DNA of 5,703 nucleotides from an uncultured Alistipes sp. GTDB taxonomy: Bacteria; Bacteroidota; Bacteroidia; Bacteroidales; Rikenellaceae. Position numbers and translations under genes: made by a program. The notes below the pieces were generated by a model. The model was not told the origin of the DNA and ran no database searches. It worked only from the letters and a program-made list of their open reading frames with translations. The stretch spans positions 1-5,703 of the forward strand of contig CAMWJM010000091.1 in NCBI GenBank assembly GCA_947174575.1, read 5' to 3'. Positions 5,145 through 5,703 of this stretch are shown one piece after another (position 1 is the stretch's first letter; every line of letters begins with the position of its first letter).

Positions 5145-5703
5145 TTATGCGCTTTGGAAGTCCAGCTCGCAGGCCAGGACTTTCGCTTCGGGTGCCGCCG
5201 CTTCGGCTTTGCGGGCTATGCGGTCGAGAATCATGCGTACGGCATGGCGGCCTATCGCTTCCGCCGGGTAGCGGGCGATGTTCATCCTGGGGGCCAGTAC
5301 GCGGAACAGCGGGTCTTCGTGCATGCACGCCAGGCCCAGGCGGTCGCTGTCGATGCCGTGGTCGTGGAAATAGCGGAGCGCTTCGGTGGCCAGAATATGC
5401 GTGGTGAAGAAGAAGCCGTCCACGTCGGGCGTCGATTCGAAGATCCGGTCGAGCGCCCGAACGACATGCTCCCGATAGTCGGCGACATGGGGTATTTCGG
5501 CATAGAGCGCGGGATCGAGACCCAGCTGTGCGTCGGCCAGCGCATCCGCATAGCCTTTGCGGCGCATCTCCATGGTCGGCAGATGGGGGTCGATGGCGAG
5601 AATGGCGATCTTGCGGCAGCCTTCGACGATCAGTCGGTGTACCAGCCGGTAGCTGCTCTCTTCGTCGTTGATGACGATCCGGTCGACCGGTATTTCCGAA
5701 AAA
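5145..5703 (-). CDS. LacI-family transcriptional regulator, C-terminal part (5' end outside window)
   Basis: The frame is open to the right edge and 185 C-terminal residues are visible. They form the periplasmic-binding-protein-like effector domain of LacI-type regulators. Recognisable family segments are IPVDRIVINDEESSYRLVHR at the left end of the visible part, then GCRKIAILA, RRKGYADAL, VDGFFFTTHILATEALRYF (the effector and dimer core), and NIARYPAEAIGRHAVRMILDRI near the C-terminus. The DNA-binding helix-turn-helix and hinge lie beyond the window, so the full-length protein is presumed but not seen. An ATG at 5573 is internal to the domain and not a real start. The stop is TAA at 5145-5147. 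The gene points toward fabD on the same strand, but 270 bp of repeats and a separate fabD promoter lie between, so the two need not share a transcript. Effector and target genes cannot be named. Confidence 0.9.
   Translation of the reverse strand, partial: FSEIPVDRIVINDEESSYRLVHRLIVEGCRKIAILAIDPHLPTMEMRRKGYADALADAQLGLDPALYAEIPHVADYREHVVRALDRIFESTPDVDGFFFTTHILATEALRYFHDHGIDSDRLGLACMHEDPLFRVLAPRMNIARYPAEAIGRHAVRMILDRIARKAEAAAPEAKVLACELDFQSA

Overview
The window reads as a stretch of a GC-rich Bacteroidota chromosome, most like a Bacteroidales member of the Alistipes/Rikenellaceae type. The evidence is a DUF4153 membrane protein, a PepSY-like secreted protein, poor Shine-Dalgarno sequences, AT-rich intergenic gaps between GC-rich genes, and two promoters of the Bacteroidota form (TTG near -33, TAnnTTTG near -7). 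The genus is an inference; the phylum is fairly secure. All genes look like ordinary chromosomal genes. There is no mobile element, CRISPR array or RNA gene.

Left part (1-1505), plus strand: the 3' part of a DUF4153-family membrane protein gene overlaps by ATGA with a YgjP/DUF45-type zinc metallopeptidase gene. A perfect 14-bp hairpin follows and lies between two convergent genes, so it can end transcription from both sides.

Middle part (1527-3887), minus strand: a probable three-gene operon read from right to left. A Bacteroidota promoter drives a ROK-family winged-helix regulator whose phosphate-binding motifs are degenerate but whose zinc motif is intact. This gene overlaps by ATGA with a RimJ/RimL-type GNAT acetyltransferase gene. 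After 46 bp comes a small secreted protein with two PepSY-like units. Two near-identical 11-bp direct repeats sit on the promoter elements of the ROK gene and are candidate operator half-sites.

Right part (3940-5703), minus strand: fabD (malonyl-CoA:ACP transacylase) is a single-gene unit with its own promoter, a leader hairpin just before the start codon, and a strong intrinsic terminator. Its promoter lies inside the nearest copy of a ~75-bp tandem repeat (two full copies and one decayed copy) that fills most of the gap to the next gene. That gene is the C-terminal part of a LacI-family regulator cut by the right edge.

The most unusual feature is the promoter-bearing tandem repeat upstream of fabD. 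I found no convincing new multi-gene system.
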